Below, in pieces: positions 45,949-56,990 of a stretch of DNA of 64,000 nucleotides. The stretch is from Talinum fruticosum. Lineage: Eukaryota > Streptophyta > Magnoliopsida > Caryophyllales > Talinaceae. A program made the translations under genes and the position numbers. Under the pieces are notes generated by a model, which had not been told where the DNA came from, did not search any database, and saw only the letters and a list, made by a program, of their open reading frames with translations. How positions within the stretch are numbered: the first letter of the stretch is position 1; every line of letters begins with the position of its first letter. The DNA is taken from assembly GCA_021018815.1 (NCBI GenBank), contig JAITYX010000003.1, forward strand, positions 8,120,501 to 8,184,500. The letters are read 5' to 3'.

Positions 45949-47550
45949 ATGCCTAAAAGAGGTTCAGCCCAAGATTTTCTAGGGTCTACGACCAAGAAAC
46001 CTCGCACTAAACAAACTCAAGAGGGTACCTTTAACCCCTCGAAAGTGTTCGTCACCCAACACCTCATGTTGGATGACAAGTTTTTCCCAACCACATCGTT
46101 TTTGTCAAAACCACTCGGAGTCTATAATTTTACGTAGCTTCAGCGAGTTCATCTACCCGGAACTCATTGTCGAGTTCTAGTCTCACATGTCTTACTCGAG
46201 GAGTCATCACCTCACGAGTTCAAGACATAGTTGTTTGTATCAACCACTCCCTCCTTCACCGACTTTTTAAAGTTTCCTCTATCTTCTTGAACTGCAATCC
46301 CATCCCTTTCAACGAGATTGTGGATGAGTTTTTCGAGAATATGTCAAGGAGGTCCCCGAGTCATGCAAAAACTTCGAGTGACTCACATGAAGACCGAGGC
46401 CGGATTGCTTTACTTTCTTCGATGAGAACCTTCTTCTCTCATCACTCGAGCAAAGAGAATCCCAATTCTAAGATTCTCAAAGCTCTGTTTAATATCCTCA
46501 AAGGCTATGATGTAGACCTCTTCCCAGTCATCATTGAGCAAATGGCTTTTGTGCCAGCTCAATCCAAAAACCCTGTCCTTTTCCCTTCGGAGCCCTTGTA
46601 ATCGTGGTCTTTAAACGGTTTAAGGTTCCCTCCGCTCGGACCCAAATGGAGTGTCCGAGGCTGCCATAGTAGTGGGCAGGAAGGAACTTCGGGCTACGGG
46701 TACCAGGAAATCAAGCCCGGTGTCCGGGTCCATGGGTTAGAATTTAAGCCCCCTTCACCTCCTCCTAAGACTCAAGCCGAGACTCCCTTATCTCTCCCTC
46801 CTCCACCAGGTGGTGTATCCACCTCGGAACCACCTTCCGCAGTAGCATCGCTGCTTTATCTACAATCTTGGTAGACAAACTCTCCTTAGTGACCAAAGAA
46901 TTTCGGGGCACTCTCCGTTCTCTCAAAAACGTCCTTCGAGTCTCGTCATCAACCGGAAGACAACTTAGTCACGGATCCAGGAGCACTAGGATCCGCTCAT
47001 AGAGATGAAGGGACTTATCAAGGAGCAACAAGAGCAACTTCAGCTCCTCCAAAAAGGAGATCTAAGGCTTCGCAGGACTCGTAAAGCTCAAACACTTCGA
47101 GGAGTCATCGAGCCCAGCGAAGTCCCCTTCAGCTGAAGAAGAAGAATAAGTTGCAGCTTAAGCGGCTCAGTAGGAGAAGAAGGAGGAAGAGAAGGAAGAG
47201 GAGAAGGAGGAAGAAGAAAAGAAGGAGGAAGCCGCTCGGAAAGAGGGACAAGGTGCTATAGTCCCTGAACCGGAGCCGATCGGCTCGGACTATAGTTTGA
47301 GTGGGTTAGAAGACCCTGCGGACGTTGGTCGGCCCACAATGGTCAAAACAGAAGAAGCACCTCCCTCCGCGGTTTTCCAGGAGGATGAGCCGAAGGATGA
47401 CATAGTTCCGGGTTAGCTAACCAGAACTAAGCCATTGCCAGACATCCTGGTGCTGCCACCGCAATGATCATCTACGTCATCTCAAGCTAACCAGCACTCG
47501 GCGCACTTGCTCGCTCCTCCACCTCAGCACCACCAAGCACCCCGTCTTAA
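45949..47550 (+). pseudogene. Element D extra (env-like) ORF (broken)
   Basis: ATG at 45949. The first 60 codons are open: MPKRGSAQDFLGSTTKKPRTKQ, then VFVTQHLMLDDKFFPTT. The middle domain reads MRTFFSHHSSKENPNSKILKALFNILKGYDVDLFPVIIEQMAFVPAQ in one frame (46420-46560). Next come VGRKEL, the Pro-rich PPPG segment, the coiled-coil region (46870-47060) and a long Glu/Lys tract (47160-47235). Stop TAA near 47548. Frameshifts separate these blocks. Conserved N-terminal domain and coiled coil as in E, F, G and H. Confidence 0.82.
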
Positions 47551-47999
47551 TTTATTTTATTTAGTTTCGTTTTTTTGTCCAACATCAAGTGTACTTTCTT
47601 TGATGTTTACTTCCCTGTTTGTTTTTTTTTTTATGAAATGTAAGGGGAGTAAAATAGAAAAATTGATGTTTTTATATTTAGGGGAGCTCACCCTCTTTGT
47701 GTATTTTTTTGTGTGTATATATGAATGAATTTTGTTTCTTTGAGCACAATCATTTCGAGTTCAATTTCTCTTTTCATTTGTTTTCTGCAGCTGATATATT
47801 TGTTCATTTTTTTTTACTAAATGTGTTATCCGCATAAATGTTATAATTAGTGATAGTATCTACAATACAATTTCGAGTATAAAATACTTCACTCGGTACA
47901 TCTTATTCGATATGTTCTACTGAGCGAGAATGAAAACTCATGGTTTTACTAACAAGTTTCTCTCTAAGTGAGGAATGCCTTTCATTAAAAAGGGGAGAC
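47551..47999 (+). other. 3' UTR and polypurine tract of element D
   Basis: Hairpin AACATCAA/TTGATGTT (47581-47588 and 47600-47607), secondary tract GTAAGGGGAGT (near 47640-47650), a GGGGAG (47681), and the primary polypurine tract AAAAAGGGGAGA (47987-47998). Confidence 0.82.
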
Positions 48000-48913
48000 C
48001 GAAGACTCGGATTCTAACTCTAAGACATTTTTAGTACTACATGAAGACTCGGGTATAAACCTCATCCCTCTTAAGTTTTGATTACAAGTCATTCCGAGTG
48101 TTATAAAAACTCCTGTATAAGTTTTCATTTGTTTATGACTAACTTAGAAAATACATTCTTCTATATCTCCCGCATTGGTGTTTCGACTCACTCGAGACAA
48201 GCACTCGGATCTATCGCATGTTCAAATAATTTCTCTAACTCTTTTATTCTAGGTTCTAACTTCACATTTCAACGCAAAGTGAATTATAATGTTAATTCCT
48301 CTTTCTAAGTCCGTTAGTTTGTTTGAGAATTATTTGTCCGGATCAAGTCTTTATACTCGATGATTTTCCTCTTTTAACTTGATCTTTCTTAGGACTCGAC
48401 TCGATGGAATTTGAATATATTGAATATTAGACTCAAAAAATTCCACTCTTCTAGGCCTAAGATAATTATGCACTTAATTGTCGTAATTAAATTATTATCT
48501 CGTGTCGAATCGTGGACCAAAGTACTTTATACTTTGAGAACCAAAGTAGTTTACTTTTATAGGTTATCCAAATGAGGTTATCTCATTTTTGAATTACAAA
48601 AGTAGCCGGCTTTAAGTCGTCAATCACCAAGCAAACAGGGCTTATCTACTTCGAACATGGCTTAGACACCGTGTCAAGGTTGTCTGTTTCTAAAGCTGGA
48701 AAACTTCAACGCTAAGCTCAATGGTGGTTTCCACCTTGCTTTTCGGACATCACCAGTTGATTGGAGCACCTTTGGGAGCCAAGAGTCGTTGCACAACGTT
48801 CACATCCCAACGAATCTTTTCTAAGCAACTCGGAAAAGCCGTTACAACATCTAGTAAAGACTTCTGTTTAGAACCAAGACACAACGGTAACTCGCTTGGT
48901 CATCTATAAATAG
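48000..48913 (+). repeat. 3' LTR of element D (truncated)
   Basis: Starts CGAAGACTCGG (TG changed to CG) right after the polypurine tract. About 914 bp remain, ending at the TATA box CTATAAATAG (48904-48913). The rest is deleted, and element C's extra ORF follows directly. Confidence 0.88.
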
Positions 48914-49897
48914 CTTTGGTGCCACCTCATTTAAAGAAATTTGCATCATTCCCCTTCGGAGCCCTTTTGATTGTTATTTTCAAACAGTTCAAAGTTCCCT
49001 CCCCTCGGATCCAAATGCCATCTCTAAGGCTGCCATTGTGGTTGGCGGAAAAGAGCTTCACGAGTACGGGTACCGGAAAGTCCAGCCTGGTGTCCGGGTT
49101 CATGCGTCTTAGATAAAACCTCCCTCACCCCTCGCACTCGGACTCACACTCTTCCGGCTCTTCCGCCTTCCTCTTTTAGTCCCTCTACTTCTTTACTACC
49201 CCTACGGACTCTGCTGCTATGTTTATAGTGTTTGTAGCGAAAATTACTTATGTGTGCGAAGAACTTCGAGACACTCTCCGCTCTCTCAAAAATTTCCTTC
49301 AAGGCCTAGTTATCAACCGGAAGACGGACGAGTCTCGGATCGGGAAAACCGGGAACTATTGATAGAGCTCAAGGGCATCATCAACGAGTAACACGAACAA
49401 GTCCAACTTCCTCAAGAACTCGGATCCAAAGCCGCTCGGGACTCGAAACTTTAAATACTTCGGAGGAATTCTCCAGCCTAGCCAAGTCTACCTCTGCGAC
49501 GTAGAAGAAGTTGAAGCAGCGACTAAAGAAGGACCAGCGGAGCCTGAAGAGGAGAAGGAAGAGGAGAAAGAAAAAGAAGAGGTTGCCCCACCTAAGGAAC
49601 AAGGTGCAGCAAATCCCGAACCGGAACTAATCGCCTCGGATCACGATCCGAGTGGGTTCGAAGAAGTTGGGGACGTTGGTCGGTCGAAAGCTGCTAGGTC
49701 GGAATCACCACCTACTGCTGTCTTTCAGGAGGATGAGCCTTATAAAGTTATGCCCCTGTCTCAAAAGAACCAAGACGAAGCGGCTTCTAGACATCCCTGT
49801 GCTGCCGCCGCCACGATCATCTACCTCCTCCTAAGCTTATCGGTGCGGGCGCATTGCCCGTCCCTCCTCATCCCAATAGCACGCCCCCTCCTCTTAA
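48914..49897 (+). pseudogene. Element C extra (env-like) ORF, C-terminal part
   Basis: Starts mid-ORF at the segment equivalent to FVPAQSKN, then FPFGALLIVIFKQFKVPSP (48950-49010), a YGYRK-like block, coiled coil (49260-49440) and Glu/Lys tract (49500-49590). Stop TAA near 49895. The N-terminal domain and RNase H end of C were lost at the 48913/48914 deletion junction. Confidence 0.8.
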
Positions 49898-50335
49898 TTT
49901 CTTTTCTCTTTTTTTCTTTTGTCCATACATTAGTTGTACTCATTTGCTGTTTTCTTCCCCCTTTTTGCTGAAATGCTAGTGGGAGAGAATATAGAAAACT
50001 TGATGTTGTGCTTAGGGGAGCTCACCCTCTTTTGAGCAATGAATGAAGTTTTTATTTTTCGAATAGACTTGTTTCTGTGTTATATGTTTTTTAGCTATAT
50101 GTTTCTTTCTACTTTTCTACTCGATATAATATGTTGATTTCTTTGCTCCGATTTATTATCCGCATAACTCTTATGAGTGATGAAATGATCCGAAATGCAT
50201 TTTATAAATATGGAATGCCTCTTATCCGTCATTCTTCGCTCCGATAAGTTCCGATCCTTGAAAATGAAAACTCATGTTTCACACTAACAAGTTTCTGTCT
50301 TATGTGTGGAATGCCTTTTATCAAAAAGGGAAGAT
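49898..50335 (+). other. 3' UTR and polypurine tract of element C
   Basis: Degraded hairpin after GTCC (ACATTAG...TTGCTGTT, 49926-49952), secondary tract AGTGGGAGAGAAT (49978-49990), and primary polypurine tract AAAAAGGGAAGA (50323-50334). Confidence 0.75.
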
Positions 50336-51805
50336 TGAAGACTCGGTTTTTAACTCTAAATCATTACGAGGATTACATGAAGACTCATGTATGAATTATA
50401 TCTCTCTTAAGTTTTGATTTCAAGTCATTCTTAGAACTACGAAATTCTTGTCTAACTTTTCAATCTAATCTAACCGACTCAAAAGTGCCTTATTGCATAT
50501 CTCCTACATTAATGTTTCGACTCACTCAAACATCACTCAAAATTATCGCATGCTCAAATAATTTTTCTACCACTCTTATTCCGAGCACTAATTGTGTACT
50601 TCAACGCAAAGAGAATTACAACATTAATTCCTTATTCTAAGATAGTTTATTTCCTTAAGAATTATTTGACCGGATCAAATCGTTATACTCTGCTAGTTTA
50701 CTCTCTGTACTTGATCATCCTTAGGATTGACTCGGATGCAATTTGAGTATATTGAATATTAGACTCAAAAATTCCATTCTTTTAGGCCAAACATAATTAA
50801 GCAATAATTCATTCTAATTTAATTACTATATATGCCTAAACTTGGACCAAAGTATTTTATACATTGAGAACCAATGTGGTTTGCTTTTGTAGGTTATTCA
50901 AATGAGGCCAACCTATCTTTTTAAATTACAAAAGCAACCAGCTTCTAGCCGTTAATCACTAGCAGACAAGTTTTAGCTACTTGTGGACATGGCTCGGACA
51001 CCATGTCGGGGTTGTTTGTTTCCAAAATAGGAAAACTCCAACTCTAGACTTAGCGGTTGTTTCAACAACAACTTTCAGTCATCACTAAGTGATTGGACCA
51101 CCTTTTGGAGCCAAGAGTCGTTGCACAATATTAACATCCCAACGAATCTTTTCCGAGTGACTCGGAAGAGCTGTTACAACGGCTAATGAAGACTTCTATC
51201 CTGAACCAAGAATCAACGGTCACTCTGCCTGGTTGGTCATAAATAGAAGCCACCTCACAAGACTAGAAGATTACCAAACACATTGCTAGAACTAAATTTA
51301 TTAAAGAACTAATTGTTGTTCTCATTCTTACTCAATCATCTATTTACAACTCCTAGTATGTATTTAATATTTTCTAAGTTGTAAAGAAAGTCTTCTAATC
51401 AGTTACATTCTAATTAAGGTCCCTTGACGGAGTTGTAAGGGTGAACTCAACTCAGTTGTCCTTAATTGTAAAGGTTACCTTAGTCAAGAAGTACTTGATT
51501 AGATAAGGGAATTTCGAGTCTAGGAAAACATTATAAGGAATTGTTTAAGGGAGAAATTCTGGTTGAGTTAATCCTCCGTATTTTGTGGATTCAAAATAGT
51601 GGATTTGACTTGGTGATTAGATTAGCACTATCCGTGGTTTTCCGTCCCGGGAGGGTTTCCACGTAAATCTGAGTTATCACTTTTTGAGTCCAATCTAGAT
51701 TCAAAATCTGCTATTTAGCTGAATTGTTGCAAAAATTGTTTAATTTTTTCATCACCCAATTCACCCCCTCTAGGGTGACTTAGACTCTCCATGAGAAAAC
51801 CTTCA
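50336..51805 (+). repeat. 3' LTR of element C
   Basis: 1470 bp, TGAAGACTCGG...AAAACCTTCA. CTGTTACAACGG near 51172 upstream of a decayed TATA box (CATAAATAG, 51237). Older-subfamily 5' end (GGATTACATGAAGACTC). Confidence 0.92.
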
Positions 51806-52445
51806 CCATCCTGCTAGGCTAACATGGCTCCCATAGCTGTCTCTATTGTGGTGAGATACAAAAGCAAAGATTTCCCTGATTGGGGTGGAACTAACACTCG
51901 AAGGATTAGCCAGGTATTCCTTAACCTTCTCGAATGCTTGTTGGCACTCGGCATCCTAAATGGGCTAAGATCCTTTCTTTAACTTCTTGAAAATGGGTTC
52001 ACAAACCATAGTTAGTTTTGATATGAAACGACCGATGTAATGCAAACGTCCTAGAAAGCCCCCTTATCTCTTTCTCCGTAATAGGCGGAGGGATTTTCTT
52101 AATAGCCTTGATCTTGGATAGATCAACTCTTTTGAGGTTACCCCAAAATTACACTTTTGAGGATTAAGGCGCATGTTGTACTTCCCGAGTCTATGGAAGA
52201 ATTTTCTCAGTCTGGATAAGTACCCTGCCCTATCATTGGATTTTATGATCATATCATCTACGTATACCTCAAATTTTTTGTGGATCATATCATGCAGTAA
52301 TGTCATTGATGTCCTCCGATACGTTGCACCTCCATTTTTTTAGCCTAAATGGCATCACCACATAGTAATAAGTCCCTCATTGAGTGATGAAGGTTGTCTT
52401 TTCCATGTCTTATTCAGCCATCTTCACTTGATTATGCTCGACATA
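51806..52445 (-). pseudogene. Ty3/gypsy reverse transcriptase fragment (element Z)
   Basis: Minus-strand Ty3/gypsy pol, unrelated to the copia family. From right to left: VKMAE-DMEKTTFIT, TYYYVVMPF, ATY, then MTLLHDMIHKKFEVYVDDMIIKS with the RT active site YVDD (near 52270), RAGYLSRLRKFFHRLGKYNMRLNPQKCNFGV, the thumb/connection segment IKKIPPPITEKEIRG and the start of RNase H (KSLLLYLTT-like, near 51840). The Y-V-D-D, R-L-N-P-Q-K-C and PP-TEKEIRGF-like blocks are typical of plant Tat/Athila-type gypsy RT. It is cut on the left by element C's LTR and on the right at 52445. Frameshifts are present. Confidence 0.88.
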
Positions 52446-54820
52446 TGTAACACCCCGAAACTTAATCGTAATTAATTATTTTAAATTTGTATTTTATCGT
52501 CTTAATATTGTTTAAGAGCAGTTAGCTGCGCACAATATGAAATTGAAATAAAAGATGCGAACAAATTTGATAATTACAAATAATAATGGGTAATTGGTAC
52601 AAATTTACATTTGTACTACGAAATGTACATATGTTCGACTTATTTCATTCCGAATTTGAATAAATTAAATTAATAAGTAAAAAGAAATAAAATAAAACAG
52701 TATATACATATATACAAATTATTATAACACAAATAAATAAAAAAAAAGAAAGAAGATGGTGGAAGGATCGGGAAATCGATGAAAAGGAGAGGGGTGGGGG
52801 TTTTGAAAACCAAGTCCTCCATTTTCTCTCTCATCTCCCCACTTTCACTTCTCCTCTCCGCTTACACCTCCCCCTCACTCCCTCTTGCTGCCTGACTTCC
52901 ACCGCTGGCCGGTCGTCACCGGCCCTTTTGTTGCCAGCAAGCTGCCACGGGCACCACCGGTCGCCACCGCCCGCCCCACCGAGTTTTCCCTTTCCTATGT
53001 CTCGCGCTAGCAGGGAAGAGCAGCCCCTGCAGTTGCTGTTGTCCCTCCGCCGTGCCTAGGTGTCGTTCCTGGTCGCCAACCGGCGCCTAACGCCACTGCC
53101 CAACTTCCGTCACCGCCGCCTCGACCTTGAATCTCCACCAGCGAACCACTACCAACCAATTCCACCTCTAACCCATTTTGAGGTATATCTCTAATCCTTA
53201 ATTCTAAGTAAATTCCATCTTAAATTTATGTTCTAATTGAATAGTTAGACAAGTAAATATGAGGATTGAATTAATCTATGATGGAATTGGAAGAATATTA
53301 GGAGAAATTGACGTTGGATTTAGGGATTACTATGTGTTGTAGTGGAATTGGAAACTGATTTGGGTTTATTTGTAATTGTGAAGGTGCTTGTTTAACTTTT
53401 ATATGAGTATGAATGAATTGTTTGGTTGTGGAGGAATTGGAAGAAAGATATTGAGGATGATTAAAAATATGGACATATATGTTGTTGGGAGTTGGTTTCA
53501 AGAATGTGTAAATGAGACATTGAAGATTGATGGAGGATTGAATTTATTCGTTTGTATGTGTGCTAAACTTGAGTAAATTAACGTAATTGAGTCTTGGTCT
53601 AATTGTACAAGTGCGAATTAATTTGAAATGTACAATGTGGATGGGATGATAGATATATGATCATGAGAAAGTGATTAAAATTAGGTTATGTTAAGCTTTA
53701 TTGAAAAATGAAATTGGGTTATACTTGGTAACTTTATTGAAATTAATAGAGACCTTGGTGGAGTTAGTGATTTGGTGATAATACGCAATATGGTGGTAAA
53801 AAGACAAGAATAATTCAATGTGTAATGATCTTTGCGAGAATTCGAGAAATTACTTAGAGTGAGACTTGACTTGAAAAGAAAATTAGAATATTGAATTGAG
53901 TAGGAGGAGGAGGAGGAGGGGAAAAAGAAATTTACGAATTAAAGGAAGTTAGAAATTCAAATGAATTTCAGTAATAAGTGGGGAATTAGAGGAAGTCAAA
54001 TGTGAAAAGTTTATCACAAATAGAGAGTAGCTATTAAGTTTATTAATGCATAAATCAAATTTCTTCCTGAAAACAAAAAATCAACGGAATGACATGTTCG
54101 AAGAAAATAACGAAAAATGATATTTGAAGGACAACAAACAACTATTTGAGGTACGTTATCGTCATGCACTTTTCAAAATATTTAAATGTTAACATGTTAA
54201 AATATTGAAGAGTTTCACTATTCTCGTCTATGACCCACTAAATCATTAACCGATTATTGGTACTATTCATAAAGAATTAATCGTACGGAGCCATCTCCCG
54301 ATAATCGAGATTTTTTTATTAAATTGCTTAACCAAAGCCTTAGCTATAAATATACATGTATGAAGGTTCTTGTGCTGATCAAAAATCGAAAAGTTCATGA
54401 GCACAAGAAAATGAGAATATTGACGAGATTGTAACTTGGTTTATATACTTGGTTTGAAACTTGGTTTTTGTGGTTGTAAATATACTCCGGTGTGTGACCG
54501 TTGAGTTGTGTACTCCGAGTGTGTGGCTCGTTGAGTTTTATTGTGGATTTTATTCAGGTTTTTAAGGCTATTAGCTGAATGGTTAGGCCATGTTTGAAAC
54601 GAAATTCCGCCAAAATTTTTAGAAAATTGGAAACCAAACCGACACCTAAAGTAGGAAGTATATTTTGTTTACGAGATAAGAGGACATTTGGGCATACTAG
54701 AGGAAACGAGTAATACAATTAAGGTTAGGCCATATTAAGCACGGACTCGGGTGATAGAAGCAAAAGATCAAACTTGAGTTTTATTACAAGAATGGGGAAT
54801 TAAACTCATCCATTGTTACA
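52446..54820. other. Unassigned sequence, possible chromovirus-type LTR
   Basis: Starts TGTAACACCCCG, the usual opening of Tekay/Del-type Ty3/gypsy LTRs. It includes an AT-rich first part, a GC-rich pyrimidine-heavy block (about 52800-53170) ending in GAGGTATATC (splice-donor-like), and a GTTACA near 54815-54820 that could be the other LTR end. No coding domain is visible. The flanking five bases (ACATA and TACAA) do not match, so boundaries are unproved. Confidence 0.35.
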
Positions 54821-55862
54821 TACAAATTCAAACCTATATCATCAATAGCTTATTTCGGGAAATGTATGAATATCAAGATCAAAAGGAAACAATATGGATG
54901 GGTACGCGAAAAGTAAAAGTTTGGTGGTCGTAGATGCACATAAATATTGTTAAAAGACTAGTAATCTACAAAAGTAGATTTGTTTTGGCAATAGAAATCG
55001 AATTGAAATTGTGTTGCACTTTTTAGGTGTCTATAGTTAGCCCCCACTTTGACCGAGTCTAGAAAGACGAAGGGTCAAAGTAGAAACCAAAGGGTACTTA
55101 CCTCGATTTCTATAAGACATTATCTGATGCTTGGAAGTGGTTGTAGTCAAACCTGAACTCTAAAGTGTGACCATAACTTGATCGCGATGTATGCATTCCG
55201 AAGCTTGGTAAAATGATCCTAAGCTTGGCTTGATTAGAGGCTAAAGCTTGGTATATTTCGATGCTCAAACTTCAATCGTCTTTTGATCTAAAGTTTGGCT
55301 AAATAATCTGCTGTGCTAATATACTTATTAGTGCATGATTGAATTGACAAACCGTCGGTGTTTTTACCTGAATAATTCAGTTGAAACATATTGATAAAAT
55401 TGTTTTGGAAAATCTGATTGGTGAGCCCTAAAGCTCCCACTTGTATGCATAAAAGATTAAAATCACATGCTCTAAGAGAACAAAGCTGCTCGGACTAGTG
55501 AAGTTTTCTATATCACGACTCGTTATAAAGAGCAAAATTTGTCCCCGATTGGACACCACGACGCCTCGTTAATTGTTGGACCTTTGTTTTATATGCTTGG
55601 ATGTCTTGACCGATTTTCTTATAAAAGGGGTGCACAACTCTTCACCTTACTCTTGTTATCTTCTTGCATTTCCTTGTTGTACTCCTTCTTAAAAGCTAGT
55701 TGGTTCTAAGCGGTTCTCTTTCTCCAAAATGCCTAGAAGAAAAGCTCACCCAGACAGTAAGAACTAGAGCTGAGAGTCTTACTCAAGACTCTTTCCTCTA
55801 GCGAAAGTCATCCAGTAAAGTGAATGGGATCCAAGTGATCTTCTAGTTAAAGCTGAAAGCCA
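54821..55862. other. Unassigned sequence with a TATA-plus-leader block
   Basis: No recognisable domain. Contains a block resembling plant gypsy non-coding DNA (TTAGCCCCCACTTTGACCGAG, 55037-55057). Further on, CTTATAAAAGGGG (55618-55630) is followed 100 bp later by ATGCCTAGAAGAAAAG (55729), a short frame MPRRKAHPDSKN that soon stops. Element H begins near 55863. Confidence 0.4.
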
Positions 55863-56990
55863 TGTTTATAAAAGGAAAGAGTTTCTTATAAAAGAAAGAC
55901 TCTAAATCTAACCAAACCCAAAGTTATTCAAATCCGGGTTCCCAAGAGTCTTCTTCCTCATAAAAGGACCACAGTAAAGGAAGTTACTTGGGTTCGTTAG
56001 AGGAAGTGAGAAAGGTTAGTTTGTTTCTTACTTGCAGGTGGCTCGAAAAGAACAAAGGGGCATTGGTACCTGGACAGTGGATGCTCACGTCACATATCAA
56101 GAAATCCAAGACTCTTTTCTGAGTTAGAAGAGTACAAGGGAGGCAAAGTCACATTTAGAGATGACAGCAAAGGCAAGATAATTGGAAAAGGAAACAATCT
56201 GGTAAGCCCAGGTATACCTTGTCAAGGGATTAAAGTACAATCTACTTAGCATCTCTCAACTATGTGAAAAAGGTCAAGAAGTAAGATTCACTTAGACCAA
56301 TTGTTATATTTCGATAATACTACCAAGGAGACCAAGCTCTCGGGTAAGAGATCAGGTAACACCTACACAATTCCTCTTTCGATCCAAGTCGGAATCTATC
56401 TTGCTTAAATGCATCTCTACATGATGATTCATGGACATGGCATCGTAGATTAGGTCATATTAGCTTGCATACCATTAAGAAGCTTGCTTCTCATGGTTTA
56501 GTTAGAGGATTACCTAACTGTGCATTTAAGAAAGATAAAATCTATGAAGCATGAACAAAAGGGAAACAAGTCAAATCATCTTTCAAATCTCTGAAAACCG
56601 TTTCCACACCCAAGGTGCTTGAAATGTTGCATATGGATTTGTGTGGTGAAATCCCTGGCAAGAGTCTCGGAGGTAAATCATATGTGCTTGTTATTGTTGA
56701 TGACTACTCATGATTTACCCGGTGTGTTTTCATAAGTACAAAAAGGAAGCCTTCAAAGAGTTTGGCAAGCTCTGCAGGAAAATCCAAGTTGAGTCTCAAA
56801 CTCGGATTCGAGAGAATTTGAACCGACCATGGAAGGGAGTTCAATTACTCGGAATTTGCAGAATGCTGTGATAAGAATGGCATCTCCCACAACTTCTCAG
56901 CACCAAGAACTCCCAACAAAATGGAGTAGTGGAGAGAAAGAACCAGGACTCTTGAGGAAATAGCAAGGACAATAACGATTGAACATGATC
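55863..56990 (+). pseudogene. Element H gag tail, protease and integrase N-terminal part
   Basis: The protease keeps the canonical H-W-Y-L-D-S-G-C-S (L-D-S-G codons 56070-56081). Pre-integrase (WHRRLGH at 56440; NCAFKKDKIYEA 56515) and integrase core (LHMDLCGEIPGKSLGGKSYVLVIVDDYS 56625-56710; a TDHGREF-like segment 56820) follow. The segment ends at IEHD, where the solo LTR inserted. Frameshifts occur near 56710, 56800 and 56910. Confidence 0.87.
56986..56990. other. Target duplication of the solo LTR (left)
   Basis: TGATC, repeated at 58583-58587. Joining the flanks gives continuous integrase IEHDL. Confidence 0.93.

Larger units (their letters stand above)
43449..48913 (+). mobile_element. 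Element D, right segment
   Basis: Same strand and subfamily as 12868-16565. It carries RT, RNase H, internal promoter, extra ORF, 3' UTR and a 3' LTR truncated exactly after its TATA box. The assignment to D rather than an independent element rests on order, strand and LTR similarity. Confidence 0.8.
48914..51805 (+). mobile_element. Element C, right segment
   Basis: C-terminal extra ORF, 3' UTR, polypurine tract and complete 3' LTR. It abuts Ty3/gypsy reverse transcriptase on the right, so element C inserted into that gypsy element; CCATC (51806-51810) would be the target duplication. Confidence 0.82.

Noticed and set aside
43449..48913. Separate insertion instead of the right half of D
   Set aside because: It has no 5' LTR or gag of its own and starts at a deletion scar, and its LTR matches D's 5' LTR best by eye. 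Still the weakest link of the nest and flagged as such.
53388..53576. 62-codon plus-strand frame in the unassigned region
   Set aside because: It has no recognisable domain, lies in AT-rich LTR-like DNA and overlaps an equally long antisense frame.
52441..54825. Target duplication for the TGTAACACCCC segment
   Set aside because: ACATA before it does not match TACAA after the GTTACA end. An ACATA overlapping GTTACATA would require an LTR ending in TT, so I do not claim the ends.
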